In this document: positions 55,740 to 64,000 of the stretch, one piece after another
Layout: the number at the start of each line of letters is the position of its first letter
Position numbering within the stretch: position 1 is the first letter of the stretch
The notes under the pieces: model-generated
Database searches by the model: none
What the model saw: the letters and a program-made list of their open reading frames with translations, nothing else
What the model was told of the DNA's origin: nothing
Position numbers and translations under genes: made by a program
NCBI RefSeq assembly: GCF_000259275.1
Contig: NC_017735.1
Location: 1,426,001 to 1,490,000 of the forward strand
Reading direction: 5' to 3'
Length of the DNA stretch: 64,000 nt
DNA from: Helicobacter cetorum MIT 99-5656
GTDB taxonomy: Bacteria; Campylobacterota; Campylobacteria; Campylobacterales; Helicobacteraceae

Positions 55740-56429
55740 GTGCGTTTTGGCAAAATTGATTATTTAAACATGCTCCCTTTTGATGTGTTTATCAAATCCT
55801 ATCCTACCCCTTGTTTTTTCAAACAATTTTTACGGCTTAAAAAAACCTACCCTTCTAAACTCAATACAAGCTTGTTGTTTAGGCGTATTGATGCAGGCTT
55901 TATTTCTTCTATTGCTGGCTTTAAATTCGCTCTCAATTCTTGTTCTCTAGGCATAGTCGCTCACAAGGAAGTTTTAAGTGTGCTACTCTTAGCTAAAGAA
56001 AATGCCTTTGACAAAGAGTCCGCATCTTCAAACGCCTTAGCTAAAGTGCTAGGATTAAAAGGCGAAGTGCTTATTGGCGATAAAGCGTTGCAATTTTATT
56101 ATCAAAACAAACACCAAGATAATGCTTTCATAGATTTAGCGTCTAAGTGGTATGAAAAAAAACGCTTGCCTTTTGTTTTTGGGCGTTTGTGCTATCATAA
56201 AAACAAAGATTTTTACAAGCGATTATCTTTAGCTTTCAAACACAAAAAAGTTAAAATCCCTCACTATCTTCTTAATGAAGCGAGCCTAAAAACCAAGCTA
56301 AAACGCCAAGAAATTCTAAATTATTTAAAAAAAATTTACTATTCTTTAGGCAAGAAAGAGCAACTAAGCCTAAGAACATTCTATCGTGAATTATTGTTCA
56401 AACGCATTCAAAAACCCAAGCGTTTTTAA
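55740..56429 (+). CDS. mqnA: Chorismate dehydratase (futalosine pathway of menaquinone synthesis)
   Basis: First enzyme of the futalosine route to menaquinone (229 aa). FGKIDYLNMLPFD at the N-terminus and IDAGFISSIAGF are the ligand-binding landmarks of MqnA; GEVLIGDKALQFYY near 117 is also typical. I favour the GTG at 55740 (product MRFGKIDY), eight bases after AAGGA; a TTG three bases upstream is possible. The HP0780 counterpart in H. pylori has this role. Menaquinone is essential for respiration in Helicobacter. Confidence 0.9.
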   Translation: MRFGKIDYLNMLPFDVFIKSYPTPCFFKQFLRLKKTYPSKLNTSLLFRRIDAGFISSIAGFKFALNSCSLGIVAHKEVLSVLLLAKENAFDKESASSNALAKVLGLKGEVLIGDKALQFYYQNKHQDNAFIDLASKWYEKKRLPFVFGRLCYHKNKDFYKRLSLAFKHKKVKIPHYLLNEASLKTKLKRQEILNYLKKIYYSLGKKEQLSLRTFYRELLFKRIQKPKRF

Positions 56430-56462
56430 CATGCTCTAAAGAATTTTAATCAACCCCCTCCC

Positions 56463-59095
56463 CTAAAACCCATATAAATACCCTACATAATAAACAAACT
56501 CTCTTTTATAATTCACTTTAAGATTAGCTGTGTCAATATATCTTTGACTAAGCATAGGAATCTTAACGCCTAATTCAATATCATGGTGTCTAGCAATATT
56601 AGTTCTTAATCCAAAATCAAAGAGAAATTGAAAATGGGTAGCTTTAATTTTATCTTTCATACTACTAGAATAAGTTCTAGTAGATAACCATGAATTACCA
56701 GCAATTTGAAACCCACCAAAGATTCCATAACTAGCTAGTTTGTTTTCAAAAACATTCACTAGAATATCTAAGCCCACTCCATAACTGAGCATGTTCATAT
56801 TTTCTTTATGCATATTTCTTTGATTTAAGATACCATAGTTATAATCTAAGAAAGCATAGTATCTTAAGCCAAATTGTCCGTATTTCTTTTTACTCTTTTT
56901 ATCTCCTTTAATATAGTAGTTAAACATTTGTTTATAGCCACCCTTGATTCCAAAGCCTAGCATATAACCTTGTTGTTTGCTTTCTATAACTTTATCATTA
57001 TTAGTGAATGTAGTTGTAGGAGAGCTTAAATAATTCATTTGATTAAACATGTTTGCTAAGGTGCTTAGACTAGCTAAGGCTATGGGTTTAGAAGATTGTA
57101 AAGTATTATAGGTAGCTTGGTGTTGTTGAGAGAGAGTGGGTAGAGCTAAGAAGTGAGTCCAACTATTAAAGGTATTTTGACTGACTTGGTCTTTTGTGGG
57201 TAAAGTTTTGTTGATGTTAGAAAGGATTTGCTTGATTTGGTTTTTATCGGGGTAGCTCCCCTTTCCTGCTTCATAGTATTTATTTTCTTTCCACATTGTA
57301 TTGTAGAAATTACCAAAGCTTTGAATGGCTTTGCCTATTTCTTTAGGATTATGAGAGTTAAGAGCGTTAGCCATGTTGCCTACATTGTCCCACCAAGACA
57401 TAATATTATTATAAAGGTCTTTGATACTCATCTTTGTTGGGTATGTTTCCACCGTATTTCCATTAGCACCTCCCCAATATTCTCCCCTTACAATCACACC
57501 ACTTGGTTCTTCCATTCCCTTTTTATTTTTGGTTATGTTAAATGAAATATCAGCTGAAATAGGATTATGCATCAAATTAAATGAGCCATTATTTATCCAA
57601 GCACTAAATTGTATACTTGTATTTTTGGAAGTTTGTGTGTCATAGAGTGAAATATCGGTTAAAAATTTATCAATAATACTAAGAGCTTGTTGCTTATCGT
57701 TTTCTTTTATGGAGTCGTTTGAAAAATTTAAAGTGCTGATTTGTTTTTTTAACTCTGTCATTAGGGGCTGATACACACTTGCATTTCCTGTGGAACTATT
57801 AGCAAAAAATTTATTTCCTAATGTGCCAAGTGTATTATAAGTCGTTATAAGGCTAGGGTCTATCGCTTTAATCAAGGTTCTTAGTCTTGCGGGCTGTGTG
57901 CTATCATTAAAACAAGATATTTTGTTGCCACTACTATAAAGATTGCAACCATTATAAACATTTTCAAAAAAATAGTTGTAGTATGTTTGTTTAAAGTTGT
58001 TAAACGCTGAACCCAGTGCGTAAGCGTAATTCACATCTTTTTTATTTTCAGATATGCCTTGTAGCATTTGAAAGAGCATAAGAGATTGGATACCAAAACT
58101 AGGGGTTAAATAGGCATGTGAATAACTATCACTTGTAGCACCACTACCAATTGTAAAATTACTGCTACTAGTATAGCCAACATATCCATTTTGTAAAATT
58201 TCACTATCAGTAATTTTGTTATTAGCACCGATAGTGTTACCTTGTATGGCTGAAATAATTTTGCTTAAATCTTGTTGGATAGATGAGCTATTGAATGCTT
58301 GATTAGAGTTTAAAGCATTTAAAATGCTTTCCACATTTGTTTTAATCGTTAGCAAGGTTGTATTATCGCTACCACCTTTGATACAACTATCACCATTGTT
58401 ATCACAACTTGGTTGCATTATTATGTCTAACTCTTGCAAATAACCCTCCAAATACCCTTTAATAGATGAGAGTCTTAAACTATCAAGGCTTTTAAGCACT
58501 TCTATAGTAGTGGTAGGGCTAGAATGAGTGGCGTAGTTATTTGTTATAAGTGTTGGTTGTTCCTTAGAATATATTTGAATAAGATTAGTAGTTGGATTAT
58601 TTTTTATAAGTTGTAACAATTCATTGGCTTGAATCATCACTAAACCTAAGCTCATAATCCCCACACCATTTTGAGTGATTCCTGCATTTAATTGCAAGCT
58701 TTTAGCGAGATTTTCTATTTGAGAGTTTTTAAACAAGCTAGGGTCTTGTTGTAAAGCTTGTAAAACATTGATAGCTTGTTCTTGAATGTTTAGTTGAGCG
58801 AGTTGTGTTTTTTGTTGCGCTGTGGCTTTACCACCTAAAGCTTTTATTTGGTTTTGTAAATTTGTGATTTGACTAGAAACATTATTATAGAGACTATCTA
58901 ATTGTTGGGTAGTGAGTAACCCCCCCCCCCAGAAATTGCGTTAGGGTTGTAGTTAGGATTAATCATAGAAGAGTTTTCTTTCATTTGTGCCATTTGATAA
59001 CTTGCCCCTAGAAACCAAGAACTTTCTTCAGCCATTAAAGAACTAACTAGAGACAAACTCAAAACACTAAAAAATTTTATTGTGTTATTAGACAT
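56463..59095 (-). CDS. Hop-family outer-membrane protein, frameshifted at a G11 tract: phase OFF
   Basis: Signal peptide (SVLSLSLVSSLMA|EE) and a mature N-terminus EESSWFLGASYQMAQM of the Hop/OMP type open the gene at ATG 59095 with AAGGA upstream. Translation as given stops after 65 codons at the G-tract (58930-58920); the next frame stays open from there to 56463. With 12 G (or 9) the two parts join into 877 (876) residues. The C-terminus NYKREFVYYVGYLYGF has the terminal aromatic beta-barrel signature. The passenger-like middle is Asn/Ser/Gln-rich with paired Cys (CNNNGDSC; CNLY...ISC). Which Hop this is cannot be decided without a tree; adhesin function is possible. Confidence 0.85.
58920..58930 (-). 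repeat. G11 homopolymer (coding strand) switching the outer-membrane protein
   Basis: Eleven C on the plus strand, reading as GGG GGG GGG GG in the gene after TCT at 58933-58931. The downstream frame resumes with TTA at 58919 and requires a tract length divisible by three. The current length is two short of the next lower or one short of the next higher in-frame state, so this copy is OFF. Confidence 0.92.
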
Positions 59096-59145
59096 AGAAT
59101 TTCCTTTTTTAAATGATTTTACAAATAAAATAAAAGCGAGTTTGG

Positions 59146-59151
59146 ATTATA
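59146..59151 (-). promoter_or_regulatory. Promoter -10 of the Hop-family gene
   Basis: TATAAT on the minus strand (59151-59146) within CGCTATAATCC, about 50 bases before the ATG at 59095. No simple repeat lies at its -35, so control here seems to rest on the intragenic tract. Confidence 0.5.
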
Positions 59152-59231
59152 GCGAAATAAAAGTTAAATAAGAATTAAAAGATTTTTGAAGTTTGTTAAA
59201 AGTTTAAAAAGATAGAGAAAATTCTTATTTA

Positions 59232-59966
59232 TTAGCGGTATTCAAGACGCTTTAAGGTAATATGCACATACTCTAAAAGCCAGCCAAGCAATCCTAAGAG
59301 ATAAAAACCTAATCGCATGCCATAATATTCTTTTGTTTGCATAAGGGTGCTAGAGCATAACATAATGATACCAAGCCCTATAATTAAAACAAGCGTGTTA
59401 GCGTATTCATACAACCCAAAAAGGCGTTTATGATAGGATAAAACTAACACAAACAAAGTAAGAGCGAGAGCAAAAAGTAAAAAATCCACATAATCAGATA
59501 CATCTAAAAATCTAAAACTCTGCAAAGAAGAAGCAAAAATCCATACAATGCAAATATTAATGGAAGGCAAGAAAGATTGCTTCATAGTAGCCCCTAAAAA
59601 ACGCCACAATAAAGTCCCCAAAAGCACAAAATAAAAACCATAAAGCACCATTAAAGAATTTTCAATGGGAAAATTCCAAGCATAAATAGAAAGCCATAGT
59701 ATCCCCATACAAGCACATTTTTGACGCGACAGAGTGAAAGGCTTAAGAATAAGCATGAACAGATACACCAAAGAAACCCCTATTAACCCCAAGTAATCTA
59801 GCCCAATAATAAAATCATAGACATGATTTTCAAACAAGAAAAATAATTGCGAAAAGTCATCGCTAAAATGAGAGAACAACAAAGTTTCCACATTAAACAA
59901 AAACAGCAAAAAAAACAAAGAAGAAAAAACGACTTTATGCGTGTATATCTTTTGATAAAAATTCAT
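59232..59966 (-). CDS. Polytopic membrane protein of unknown function (HP0771 counterpart)
   Basis: 244 residues with about seven hydrophobic segments (for example VVFSSLFFLLFLFNV, YLGLIGVSLVYLFMLIL, LVLIIGLGIIMLCS) and few conserved polar residues. No transporter or enzyme motif is recognised. ATG at 59966, 7 bp after the amiA stop, so it is the last gene of the spoT-tyrS-nmo-amiA run. Membership in that operon gives no firm hint of function. Confidence 0.7.
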   Translation of the reverse strand: MNFYQKIYTHKVVFSSLFFLLFLFNVETLLFSHFSDDFSQLFFLFENHVYDFIIGLDYLGLIGVSLVYLFMLILKPFTLSRQKCACMGILWLSIYAWNFPIENSLMVLYGFYFVLLGTLLWRFLGATMKQSFLPSINICIVWIFASSLQSFRFLDVSDYVDFLLFALALTLFVLVLSYHKRLFGLYEYANTLVLIIGLGIIMLCSSTLMQTKEYYGMRLGFYLLGLLGWLLEYVHITLKRLEYR

Positions 59967-59973
59967 CTATGGC

Positions 59974-61275
59974 CTAATCATTCTTGCTAAAGAAGCTATC
60001 AATACCATCAGCAATTCCCTTAGCCAAGATTTTTTGATATGGTTTGCTCTGAATGCGTTTAGATTCTGTCGCATGAGAATTATAACCAATTTCTATCAAA
60101 ACCGAAGGCATTAAAGCCCCAGCTAAGACCCAAAAAGGCCCTTCTCTCACCCCCCCATCTACGACATCAGGGTAAGCTTTGCGAATATTTTGAAGCATAC
60201 CATATTGCACATCAATAGCTAGTTTGTTAGACACAATCAATCGTTGCGTATTCAACGAATTTAAAAATAAACTTTTAGAAAAATAGTCCATTAAGTTCAC
60301 ATCGTTTTGATTTTCTTGCTCAGCTACTTTTCTAGCTCTCTCACTTCTTGCTGTGGATAAAAAATAAGTCTCTATGCCGTGGGCATTAGAAGTGGAGTGT
60401 TTAGGAATAGAATTAGCATGCACTGAGATAAATAAGTTCGCCCCTTTTTTATTAGCAAATTCTGTGCGAGCTACCAAATCAATATAAACATCTTTATCTC
60501 TTGTCAATAAAACACTATAGCCCCGTTTTTTAAGCTCTTTATTCAAAAACTTCACCACTTCTAAAACGATGTCTTTTTCACAAACCAAATTCACACTCAT
60601 CGCCCCACAATCTTTTCCCCCATGCCCAGCATCTAAAACAATTTTTTTAGTTTTTTTGTGCTTTGTTTTGACAGAAGTATCATTTTTTTCCACTAGAGAG
60701 ATTTGGTTCTTATTCTCACTTTTTATCTCTTTCTTAGGAATCTCTTTCTTAGGAATCTCTTTCTTAGGAATCTCTTTCTTAGGAATCTCTTTCTTAGGGC
60801 TTCTTTCATTCAACTTAGAATGCGGATGCTTTATTAACACTTTATCCTTATGGTTTGTCTCTTTTTTGATAGGTTTAGAGATATGTTTTTGTGTTGTTTT
60901 ATTCCCCACTAAGGGCGTTTTCACGATAGAAACATAGAGCTTGTCCTTAAAAAGTTTCACTTCATAAGTTGTCTTAGAGGTATAGCCAACGACTACACGC
61001 ACTAGATTAGGATTAAATTGTGCTATGGTGATAAAAGATTCTTTAGAAAACTGATAGTGTTTTTTAGGAATGGTTAAAATGGCTTCTAATTCTAAATAGC
61101 TTCTAAAATTTTTGAGCGAAACTTCTTTAAAGAAACTCTTAATCTCTTGATTAAAAGTAATCCTAACACTACTTGAGCCAAAAGGCACAATATCTACAAT
61201 CTTTAGCTTAAGGGGTGTAGCACAAACCAGTTGGAATAAAAAAAGATATGCAAAAACCCCTAATTTCACAAGCAC
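59974..61275 (-). CDS. amiA: N-acetylmuramoyl-L-alanine amidase AmiA
   Basis: Periplasmic zinc amidase (433 aa) that splits daughter cells and shapes helical/coccoid forms in H. pylori. It has a signal peptide (VFAYLFLFQLVCA), an AMIN-like domain to about 120, and a basic linker with five KKEI(P) repeats (161-184). The Amidase_3 domain carries zinc ligands H218 (DAGHGG), E233 (CEKD) and H286 (SVHANS) and the catalytic E395 (LIEIGY). Start is GTG at 61275, six bases after the upstream stop. The expected activator is the EnvC-like protein at 34081 with FtsEX. Confidence 0.94.
   Translation of the reverse strand: MLVKLGVFAYLFLFQLVCATPLKLKIVDIVPFGSSSVRITFNQEIKSFFKEVSLKNFRSYLELEAILTIPKKHYQFSKESFITIAQFNPNLVRVVVGYTSKTTYEVKLFKDKLYVSIVKTPLVGNKTTQKHISKPIKKETNHKDKVLIKHPHSKLNERSPKKEIPKKEIPKKEIPKKEIPKKEIKSENKNQISLVEKNDTSVKTKHKKTKKIVLDAGHGGKDCGAMSVNLVCEKDIVLEVVKFLNKELKKRGYSVLLTRDKDVYIDLVARTEFANKKGANLFISVHANSIPKHSTSNAHGIETYFLSTARSERARKVAEQENQNDVNLMDYFSKSLFLNSLNTQRLIVSNKLAIDVQYGMLQNIRKAYPDVVDGGVREGPFWVLAGALMPSVLIEIGYNSHATESKRIQSKPYQKILAKGIADGIDSFFSKND
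60726..60800 (-). repeat. Tandem 15-bp repeat (five units) in the AmiA linker
   Basis: Four perfect and one imperfect (13 of 15) copies of a 15-bp unit encode KKEIP five times in the linker between the targeting and catalytic domains. Because the unit is a multiple of three, gain or loss of copies changes linker length without frameshift. Confidence 0.93.
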
Positions 61276-61281
61276 TACAAA

Positions 61282-62373
61282 TTAACCCTCTGTAAGCTCT
61301 TGAATGAGTTCATGCACGCTAATAATTTTATCCACTCTATAGCCATTAGCCCCCGTAAAATAAAGCCCCTCTTCTCTATTGCCTAAATAGCTACGCCCCA
61401 AACCATCAGCAATACAATACCCCACCTTTTTAGCTTCTTCGCCTCTATTACAGGGCGTTACACAATTGCTCACGCATGCGATTTTGGGAGCATTGCCCTC
61501 TTCAATACGCTTGATAACCCCAGTGTTAATAGCCCTCGCTGGATAGCCCACAGGAGATTTCACTAGCAAAATATCCTCTTTCTTCAATGTAGGTAAAATC
61601 TCAGCATACACTTTAGCGTCGCATTCCTTAGTGCCTAAAAAACGAGTGGCCATTTGCACCCCACTCGCTCCAAGACTTAGCATGGTGTCTATATCTTTTC
61701 TATCCCAAACCCCACCAGCAGCAATAATAGGAATATCCCCCCATTCTTTAGAAGCTTCCACGATTTTAGGCACTAAATTTTCTAGCTGAAACTCTTCTTT
61801 GAAACAATCTTCATATTTAAAGCCCTGGTGTCCCCCACTCAATGGACCTTCTACAATCAACGCATCAGGCACTCTTTTATACCTATCACTCCATCTTTTG
61901 CAAATAATCCTTAACGCTTTAGCTGAAGAAATAATAGGCACTAAAGCCACATCGCTAAAATCCTTAGCAAATTCAGGCATATTTGTAGGCAAACCAGCCC
62001 CTGTAACAATGATATTAGCCCCAGCTTCACAGGCATCTCTTACCACACGACCATAATCATTGATAGCATGCAAAATATTAGCCCCTAAAGGGTTACTCCC
62101 ACAAATTTTTCGTGCGTTCGCAAAAATCTCATTCAAAGCTTTTTTAGAATAAAAATTCAAAGCTTCGAAGGGCTTTTTTGCAACAATTCTCTCTACAAAA
62201 CGCATGTTTTTATAATAGCCAGTTCCTACCGCTGAAATAATTCCTAAAGCTCCTTCTTTTGCAACATTTCCAGCCAGTTCATCCCAGCTAATTCCCACGC
62301 CCATTCCCCCTTGAAAAATAGGGAATTTTATGGTGTGTTTACCGATTTTTAGCGGTTTGAGTGTTGATACCAT
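61282..62373 (-). CDS. Nitronate monooxygenase family FMN protein
   Basis: 363 residues, TIM-barrel flavoprotein of the NMO/2-nitropropane dioxygenase or FabK-like group. FPIFQGGMGVGISWDELA at the N-terminus, GANIIVTGAGLPTNMPEFA, IPIIAAGGVWDRKDI and LSLGASGVQMATRFLGTKEC are the FMN-binding landmarks. The C-terminal CVSNCVTPCNRGEEAKKVGYC is a cysteine-rich insertion seen in epsilonproteobacterial members. ATG at 62373 has AAGGAAAAG upstream. Substrate unproven; HP0773 counterpart. Confidence 0.85.
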   Translation of the reverse strand: MVSTLKPLKIGKHTIKFPIFQGGMGVGISWDELAGNVAKEGALGIISAVGTGYYKNMRFVERIVAKKPFEALNFYSKKALNEIFANARKICGSNPLGANILHAINDYGRVVRDACEAGANIIVTGAGLPTNMPEFAKDFSDVALVPIISSAKALRIICKRWSDRYKRVPDALIVEGPLSGGHQGFKYEDCFKEEFQLENLVPKIVEASKEWGDIPIIAAGGVWDRKDIDTMLSLGASGVQMATRFLGTKECDAKVYAEILPTLKKEDILLVKSPVGYPARAINTGVIKRIEEGNAPKIACVSNCVTPCNRGEEAKKVGYCIADGLGRSYLGNREEGLYFTGANGYRVDKIISVHELIQELTEG

Positions 62374-62390
62374 CGCTCTTTTCCTTAATG

Positions 62391-63599
62391 TTAGTTAATA
62401 TTGAGTTTCATAAACTTTTTCTTACCAAGTTGTATAACATAAATTCCTTTAACAAAACGATAAGTTTCATCTTTAATCACTTCTTGATTAATCCTTACCC
62501 CCCCACCTTGCATATCACGCCTTGCTTGTGAAGTGGATGGGCAAAAGCCGATATTTTTTAGCACTTCCAAGATTCCGACACCCTCATTAAAATCACTCTC
62601 TTGTAAATTTTCTGGCAAAAGGTTTGCACTAAAAACTTTAGCAAATTGCTCTTTAGCCATATTTGCTTGATTTGTATCATAATAGCGAGCTACAATTTCA
62701 CAAGCGAGATTTTCCTTAATGACTTTAGGGTGTAAGGTTTCATCTAAAACACCTTTTTTCAAGCCTTCAATTTCTTCTAAGGTCTTGGTGCTTAAAAGGG
62801 TGTAGTATTTCCACATGAGTTCATCACTCACACTCATCAGCTTTCCAAACATGGCGTTGGGTTCTTCAGTAATCCCTACATAATTACCCAAGCTTTTACT
62901 CATTTTTTGCACCCCATCAAGCCCTTCTAATAAGGGCATAGTGATTACAGATTGCTCTTTATTCAAGCCATAAGCCCGCTGCAAAAACCGCCCCACGAGT
63001 AAATTAAACTTTTGGTCATTGCCTCCAAGCTCAATATCTGCTTCTAAGGCCACTGAGTCATAACCCTGTAATAAAGGATACAAAAACTCCACCATACTAA
63101 TAGGGCGATTCTCTTTATAGCGTTTGGTAAAATCATCTCTTTCTAGCATTCTAGCGACTGAAAACTTAGCACACAGCTCTATAATACCCCTTGTGCCTAA
63201 AGCATCAAGCCATGTGGAATTAAAGCATACTTCAGTATGCTCTTTGTCTAAAATCTTATAAATTTGCTCTTCGTAGGTTCTAGCGTTTTCTAAAACTTGC
63301 TCTTGGCTTAAGGGTTTTCTTGTCTCACTTTTACCGGTCGGGTCGCCTATCATAGCGGTAAAATCCCCAATTAAAAACTTCACTTTAGCCCCATATTGCT
63401 GTAATGATGCTAGCTTTTGAATTAATACCGTATGCCCTAAGTGCAAATCTGGAGCCGTAGGGTCAAACCCCGCTTTAACAATAAAACGCTCATTTTTTTC
63501 ATAATACCTTCTAACGAGCTTTTCAATATTTTCTAGACCAATGATTTCATTAGTACCCCTAGAAATTTCTCTCAAGGCTACGCTAACTTTTTGTTCCAT
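62391..63599 (-). CDS. tyrS: Tyrosyl-tRNA synthetase
   Basis: Class Ic synthetase (402 aa). The HIGH-type motif is [10 protein letters not shown] (51-60), and [11 protein letters not shown] is near residue 231. The C-terminal S4 RNA-binding domain (about 335-402) includes [17 protein letters not shown]. The TyrRS form is the bacterial TyrZ-like branch ([13 protein letters not shown]). ATG at 63599, 35 bp after spoT. Followed by the NMO gene after 17 bp. Confidence 0.96.
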   Translation of the reverse strand: MEQKVSVALREISRGTNEIIGLENIEKLVRRYYEKNERFIVKAGFDPTAPDLHLGHTVLIQKLASLQQYGAKVKFLIGDFTAMIGDPTGKSETRKPLSQEQVLENARTYEEQIYKILDKEHTEVCFNSTWLDALGTRGIIELCAKFSVARMLERDDFTKRYKENRPISMVEFLYPLLQGYDSVALEADIELGGNDQKFNLLVGRFLQRAYGLNKEQSVITMPLLEGLDGVQKMSKSLGNYVGITEEPNAMFGKLMSVSDELMWKYYTLLSTKTLEEIEGLKKGVLDETLHPKVIKENLACEIVARYYDTNQANMAKEQFAKVFSANLLPENLQESDFNEGVGILEVLKNIGFCPSTSQARRDMQGGGVRINQEVIKDETYRFVKGIYVIQLGKKKFMKLNIN

Positions 63600-63634
63600 T
63601 TCTATTCCTATAGAATTAATTAAATCTTATTATA

Positions 63635-64000
63635 CTATAGCTCGTAAGCATCACCCAAACTAGACAATTCCACAATCCTATCTTGATATTTACGGCTGAT
63701 TAAGGCTCTAATCCAATCCGCCTTATCCGTTGGGACTTCAAAACTCACTTCACAATGACTAGAATATTTGTCTTTATACCCCAAGTAAGAAACGCCCACA
63801 ATATTGCATTCATTCTTAGTTAAAAAAGCTAATAGGTTTGCTAAAACCGCCTTTCTCTCTCCTAAGTAAAACATCATTTTATAAATGGTTCTGTCTCGTT
63901 TATGCCACTCTATGTAAATCATAGGCACTCTAGCATCCACTTCTACAATGGCTTCCTTACAAAACTTATGATGCACAATCGCCTTTGGCTCTTTTAAATC
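63635..64000 (-). CDS. spoT: RelA/SpoT (p)ppGpp synthetase/hydrolase, C-terminal end (cut by the right edge)
   Basis: The last 121 codons of the only Rel/Spo enzyme expected in Helicobacter; the rest lies beyond position 64000. The visible part is the C-terminal ACT domain (KMMFYLGERKAVLANLLAFLTKNECNIVG, shown as landmark; ligand-binding residues not assignable). The catalytic HD and synthetase domains are outside. The identification rests on the operon order spoT-tyrS-NMO-amiA, matching HP0775-HP0772, and on the ACT fold. The frame is open to the window edge. Confidence 0.9.
   Translation of the reverse strand, partial: DLKEPKAIVHHKFCKEAIVEVDARVPMIYIEWHKRDRTIYKMMFYLGERKAVLANLLAFLTKNECNIVGVSYLGYKDKYSSHCEVSFEVPTDKADWIRALISRKYQDRIVELSSLGDAYEL

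Noticed and set aside
57228-57545. Plus-strand frame of 105 codons inside the Hop-family gene
   Set aside because: Antisense to the barrel gene, no ribosome site or recognisable motif.
60569-60937. Plus-strand frame of 122 codons with a repeated FLGIS stretch
   Set aside because: It is the antisense of the AmiA 15-bp repeat region; the repetition is simply the mirror of KKEIP, and amiA itself is secure.
1-64000. CRISPR array, insertion sequence, prophage or rRNA
   Set aside because: I read for spaced direct repeats, transposase-like frames, integrases and rRNA motifs and found none.

Overview
The window is a piece of a low-GC, gene-dense epsilonproteobacterial chromosome. Gene content and protein sequence place it in a gastric Helicobacter very close to H. 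pylori (an H. cetorum / H. acinonychis-like genome is my inference; I could not run a search). Supporting markers are cznABC, pfr ferritin, a GT10 fucosyltransferase with a poly-G tract, a Hop-type outer-membrane protein, the flaG-fliD-fliS operon, mqnA of the futalosine pathway, and a GltX2/GatCAB-type tRNA-Gln system. HP numbers quoted below are from memory of H. pylori 26695. The gene order is H. pylori-like in blocks that have been reshuffled.

Layout. 1-4817 (minus): glyS followed by the metal efflux set cznC-cznB-cznA, with cznA running off the left edge. 4951-7778 (plus): a lysozyme-like exported protein, gpmI and gatC. 8090-10595 (plus): ferritin, serB and a fucosyltransferase switched OFF by a G13 tract. 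10603-18487 (minus): UDG-like protein, aspA, murA, a small membrane protein, galU, slt, a YggT protein and gltX2. 18551-22483 (minus): tilS, rimO, a phosphoribosyltransferase and a class V aminotransferase. 22646-27943 (plus): pgpA, ddl, a hydrolase, murF, a HIT protein and prs. A CAU-anticodon tRNA and rodA follow on the minus strand, and the rodA stop codon lies inside the tRNA. 29239-35283 (plus): rluD, an FN3 lipoprotein, trmB, ftsE, ftsX and an EnvC-like protein. 35293-45265 (minus): MATE transporter, antiporter-like protein, agmatine-pathway amidase, a 46-residue acidic protein, a ThiF-family enzyme, the fliT-like/fliS/fliD/flaG operon read from a sigma-28-type promoter, rny, and a 5-formyl-THF cyclo-ligase that seems to start at AUU. 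45350-46801 (plus): a lipoprotein and ftsY. 46882-51191 (minus): moaA followed by an OLD-like ABC ATPase/Toprim gene cut in two by one in-frame TAA. 51289-52963 (plus): mobA and flhB. The remainder: acnB (minus), mqnA (plus), a phase-variable OMP that is OFF (G11), then a minus-strand run of spoT (cut by the right edge), tyrS, nitronate monooxygenase, amiA and a membrane protein.

How the genes work together. Cell-wall growth and division dominate: galU, murA, murF, ddl, slt, rodA, ftsEX plus an EnvC-like degenerate LytM protein, and the amidase AmiA that such a complex would be expected to activate. A second theme is tRNA charging and decoding: glyS, tyrS, gltX2 with gatC, tilS beside a CAU tRNA, trmB, a TcdA-like enzyme and rimO. 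Surface variation is represented by two homopolymer-controlled genes, both out of frame in this copy.

Most notable observations: the split OLD-like nuclease between moaA and ftsY (the best candidate for an uncharacterised defence locus), the rodA/tRNA overlap, the probable AUU start of the cyclo-ligase, and the two contingency loci.
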